64,000 bases of DNA, taken from contig CM068549.1 in the NCBI GenBank assembly GCA_035048495.1, forward strand, positions 20,617,103-20,681,102, written 5' to 3'. The DNA comes from Euptelea pleiosperma (lineage: Eukaryota > Streptophyta > Magnoliopsida > Ranunculales > Eupteleaceae). Under the pieces are notes generated by a model that saw nothing but the letters and a program-made list of their open reading frames with translations, made no database searches and was not told the DNA's origin. Both the position numbers and the translations under genes were made by a program. Of the stretch, positions 60,401 to 64,000 are shown one piece after another (the first letter of the stretch is position 1; each line of letters opens with the position of its first letter).

Positions 60401-63400
60401 CAAGATTCGGGACAGTCGAAACAAGTTTGCTCCATCCCTGCGTCAATGTCTCTAATTGGAATCATTTTGTGTGTTACATTCCTAAGCCTATAACTAGTGA
60501 CTTGTTCTCGACCGGACCGCGTAATTTGACCTAATATCTTCTATAACAATTGTTTTAACACATTTGAACTGTTGGAACAAGATTCAGGACTGTCAAAAAA
60601 GTTTGCCCCATCCGTGCGTCAATGACTCTAATTGGACTCAGTTTGTGCGTTACATTCCGAAGCTTATAACAAGTGACTTTTTCGCAACCGGACCTGGTAA
60701 TTTGACTCAATCTCTTCAATTACAATTGTTTAGACACATTTGAATTCTTGGAACAAGATTCGGGACGGTCGAAACAAGTTTGCTCCATCCGTGCGTCAGT
60801 GTCTCTAATTGGATTCAGTTTGTGTGTTACATTCCTAAGCCTATAACAAGTGACTTGTTCTCAACCGGACCTCCTAATTTGACTCAATATCTTCTATTAC
60901 AATTGTTTAAACACATTTGAAGTGTAGGAACAACATTCGGGTCTATAGGAACAAGATTCGGGACTGTCGGAACAAGTTTGCCCCATCCGTGCGTCAATGA
61001 CTCTAATTGGACTCAGTTTGTGCGTTACATTCCTAAGCTTATAACAAGTGACTTTTTCGCAATCGGACCACGTAATTTGACTCAATCTCTTCCATTACAA
61101 TTGTTTAAACACATTTGAAGTGTAGGAACAATATTCGGGACTGTAGGAACAAGATTCGGGACTGTCGGAACAAGTTTGCCCCATCCGTGCGTCAATGACT
61201 CTAATTGGACTCAGTTTGTGCGTTACATTCCTAAGCTTATAACAAGTGACTTTTTCGCAACCGGACCACGTAATTTGACTCAATCTCTTCCATTACAATT
61301 GTTTAAACACATTTTAAGTCTGGGAACAAGATTCCGGACAGTCGAAACAAGTTTGCTCCATCCGTGCGTGAATGTCTCTAAGTGGACTCAGTTTGTGTGT
61401 TACATTCCTAAGCCTATAACTAGTGACTTGTTCTCGACCGGACCGCGTAATTTGACCTAATATCTTCTATAACAATTCTTTTAACACATTTGAAGTGTTG
61501 GAACAAGATTCAGGACCGTCAAACAAGTTTGCCCCATCCGTGCGTCAATGACTCTAATTGGACTCAGTTTGTGCGTTACATTCCGAAGCTTATAACAAGT
61601 GACTTTTTCGCAACCGGACCTGGTAATTTGACTCAATCTCTTCAATTACATTTGTTTAAACACATTTGAAGTCTTGGAACAAGATTCGGGACGGTCGAAA
61701 CAAGTTTGCTCCATCCGTGCGTTAATGTCTCTAATTGGATTCATTTTGTGTGTTACATTCCTAAGCCTATAACAAGTGACTTGTTCTCAACCGGACCTCC
61801 TAATTTGACTCAATATCTTCTATTACAATTGTTTAAACACATTTGAAGTGTAGGAACAAGATTCGGGACTGTAGGAACAAGATTCGGGACTGTCGGAACA
61901 AGTTTGCCCCATCCGTGCGTCAATGACTCTAATTGGACTCAGTTTGTGCGTTACATTCCGAAGCTCATAACAAGTGACTTTTTCGCAACCGGACCTGGTA
62001 ATTTGACTCAATCTCTTCAATTACAATTGTTTAAACACATTTGAAGTCTTGGAACAAGATTCGGGACGGTCGAAACAAGTTTGCTCCATCCGTGCGTCAG
62101 TGTCTCTAATTGGATTCTGTTTGTGTGTTACATTCCTAAGCCTATAACAAGTGACTTGTTCTCAACCGGACCTCCTAATTTGACTCAATATCTTCTATTA
62201 CAATTGTTTAAACATATTTGAAGTGTAGGAACAACATTCGGGACTGTAGGAACAAGATTCGGGACTGTCGGAACAAGTTTGCCCCATCCGTGCGTCAATG
62301 ACTCTAATTGGACTCAGTTTGTGCCTTACATTCCTAAGCTTATAACAAGTGACTTTTTCGCAACCGGACCACGTAATTTGACTCAATCTCTTCCATTACA
62401 ATTGTTTAAACACATTTGAAGTGTAGGAACAACATTCGGGACTGTAGGAACAAGATTCGGGACTGTCGGAACAAGTTTGCCCCATCCGTGCGTCAATGAC
62501 TCTAATTGGACTCAGTTTGTGCGTTACATTCCTAAGCTTATAACAAGTGACTTTTTCGCAACCGGACCACGTAATTTGACTCAATCTCTTCCATTACAAT
62601 TGTTTAAACACATTTTAAGTCTGGGAATAAGATTCGGGACAGTCGAAACAAGTTTGCTCCATCCGTGCGTGAATGTCTCTAAGTGGACTCAGTTTGTGTG
62701 TTACATTCCTAAGCCTATAACTAGTGACTTGTTCTCGACCGGACCGTGTAATTTGACCTAATATCTTCTATAACAATTGTTTTAACACATTTGAAGTGTT
62801 GGAACAAGATTCAGGACTGTCAAACAAGTTTGCCCCATCCGTGCGTCAATGACTCTAATTGGACTCAGTTTGTGCGTTACATTTCGAAGCTTATAACAAG
62901 TGACTTTTTCGCAACCGGACCTGATAATTTGACTCAATCTCTTCAATTACAATTGTTTAAACACATTTGAAGTCTTGGAACAAGATTCGGGATGGTCGAA
63001 ACAAGTTTGCTCCATCCGTGCGTTAATGTCTCTAATTGGATTCAGTTTGTGTGTTACATTCCTAAGCCTATAACAAGTGACTTGTTCTCAACCGGACCTC
63101 CTAATTTGACTCAATATCTTCTATTACAATTGTTTAAACACATTTAAAGTGTAGGAACAAGATTCGGGACTGTAGAAACAAGATTCGGGACTGTCGGAAC
63201 AAGTTTGCCCCATCCGTGCGTCAATGACTCTAATTGGACTCAGTTTGTGCGTTACATTCCTAAGCTTATAACAAGTGACTTTTTCGCAACCGGACCACGT
63301 AATTTGACTCAATCTCTTCCATTACAATTGTCTAAACACATTTGAAGTCTGGGAACAAGATTCGGGACAGTCGAAATAAGTTTGCTCCATCCGTGCGTCA

Positions 63401-63553
63401 ATGTCTCTAATTGGACTCAGTTTGTGTGTTACATTCCGAAGTCTATAAATAGTGACTTGTTCTCGACCGGACCTCGTAATTTGACCTATTATCTTCTATA
63501 ACTATTGTCTAAACACATTTGAAGTTTTAGAACAAGATTCGGGACAGTCGAAA

Positions 63554-64000
63554 TGTAATACCCTCAACTTTTTCCAAGGTATTTTTGACTTTTATGAGAT
63601 TTGACCAAGGTTGACTTGTTTACTTGACCTTATAGATGATTAATTGAAACCCTAATAAACTCTTATACCTAATTGGTTTAGGACACTAGAGTCATTTTAG
63701 GCCGTATAACTTATTTTTAACTTTTATCGTATTTAGAATATTTCGAATATTTGCTTATTTATTGCATTGTGTTGATCATTGTGTGTGTTTAAATCATTAG
63801 TCATATTTTAGTTAAACCTTAGGAGAGGTCCACCAAGTTAGGGAACCTAACTCTAAGTGTAGGTTAAGTTTTAGACAATTTGGTGAGGTAGGTGCCCAAA
63901 CCCTAATTAGGGTGTGCCCTGACTAAGAGATGTATGTGGTGTGACTTTATTATTAAGCTACATAGGTTATATTATATTAATAATTATGTACCTAATGTTT
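63554..64000 (+). mobile_element. Start of a second LTR retrotransposon (partial)
   Basis: The A monomer breaks off at GACAGTCGAAA and new sequence begins TGTAATACCCTCAAC. TG followed by TAATACCC or TAACACCC is a common LTR start in plant Ty3/Gypsy elements, especially chromoviruses of the Tekay/Del kind. That assignment is from general knowledge, not from a coding domain. The remaining 447 bp is A/T-rich, unrelated to the first LTR, and shows no gene. If it is a 5-prime LTR in plus orientation, the target duplication should be CGAAA (63,549-63,553), repeated beyond the window. Confidence 0.65.

Larger units (their letters stand above)
41969..63553 (+). repeat. Satellite array block 4 (21,585 bp)
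   Basis: Starts as a third copy of block 2, then is enlarged by a 3,621-bp duplication and a 707-bp insertion. It leaves homology with the repeated unit at about 52,600-52,800. From about 53,500 it holds six-monomer HORs (1,082 bp) with the TTGCTACATCC marker, 728-bp variants and an increasing load of private substitutions and small indels. It ends inside an A monomer (start 63,444, cut after 110 bases) where the second LTR begins. Confidence 0.96.

Overview
This window is almost entirely satellite DNA from a plant-like nuclear genome, most plausibly centromeric or pericentromeric heterochromatin. About 55.6 kb of the 64 kb is a head-to-tail array of roughly 300 monomers of about 177 bp, all in one orientation. 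The rest is three copies of a 2.64 kb insertion with the hallmarks of a solo LTR, plus the first 447 bp of a second, different LTR that runs off the right edge. I found no convincing protein-coding gene, tRNA or rRNA. Short open frames recur with the repeat because 177 and 198 are multiples of three; most begin at TTG rather than ATG. The species cannot be named from the sequence. A higher-order 177-bp satellite and long LTRs with TG...CA ends and 5-bp target duplications suggest a flowering plant.

Satellite organisation. The basic higher-order repeat (HOR) is 905 bp made of five monomer types, A(177)-B(176)-C(177)-D(198)-E(177). A clean reference copy is 26,497-27,401. D is longer because a 21-bp segment is tandemly duplicated inside it. 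Two ancestral monomer families can be read from diagnostic bases: X (B, D) and Y (C, E). Type A is an X/Y recombinant, and extra 198-bp E/D monomers are the reciprocal Y/X recombinants. HOR variants of 707, 728, 1,082, 1,103 and 1,301 bp come from gain, loss or fusion of monomers.

Layout. 1-18,496 is satellite. It contains variant HORs at 1-2,404, a broken 148-bp monomer at 2,758-2,905, and a near-perfect 4,767-bp tandem duplication at about 6,855-16,673, which itself contains an older 2,030-bp duplication. 18,497-21,136, 28,914-31,552 and 39,330-41,968 are the three LTR copies. Each sits after base 77 of a D monomer and is flanked by the same target duplication CATTT, so one insertion was later triplicated as part of a 10,416-bp unit (LTR plus 7,777 bp of satellite). 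The third unit is expanded to 14,744 bp, which is exactly 10,416 + 3,621 + 707: it carries an internal 3,621-bp duplication with a mosaic junction near 46,240-46,593 and a 707-bp four-monomer insertion near 51,000-51,700. From about 53,500 to 63,553 the satellite is visibly more diverged. At 63,554 a new LTR beginning TGTAATACCC interrupts an A monomer.

The main interest is a readable record of satellite evolution at nested scales (21 bp, 177 bp, 905 bp, 2.0 kb, 3.6 kb, 4.8 kb, 10.4 kb), with a retrotransposon relic carried along as a passenger marker.
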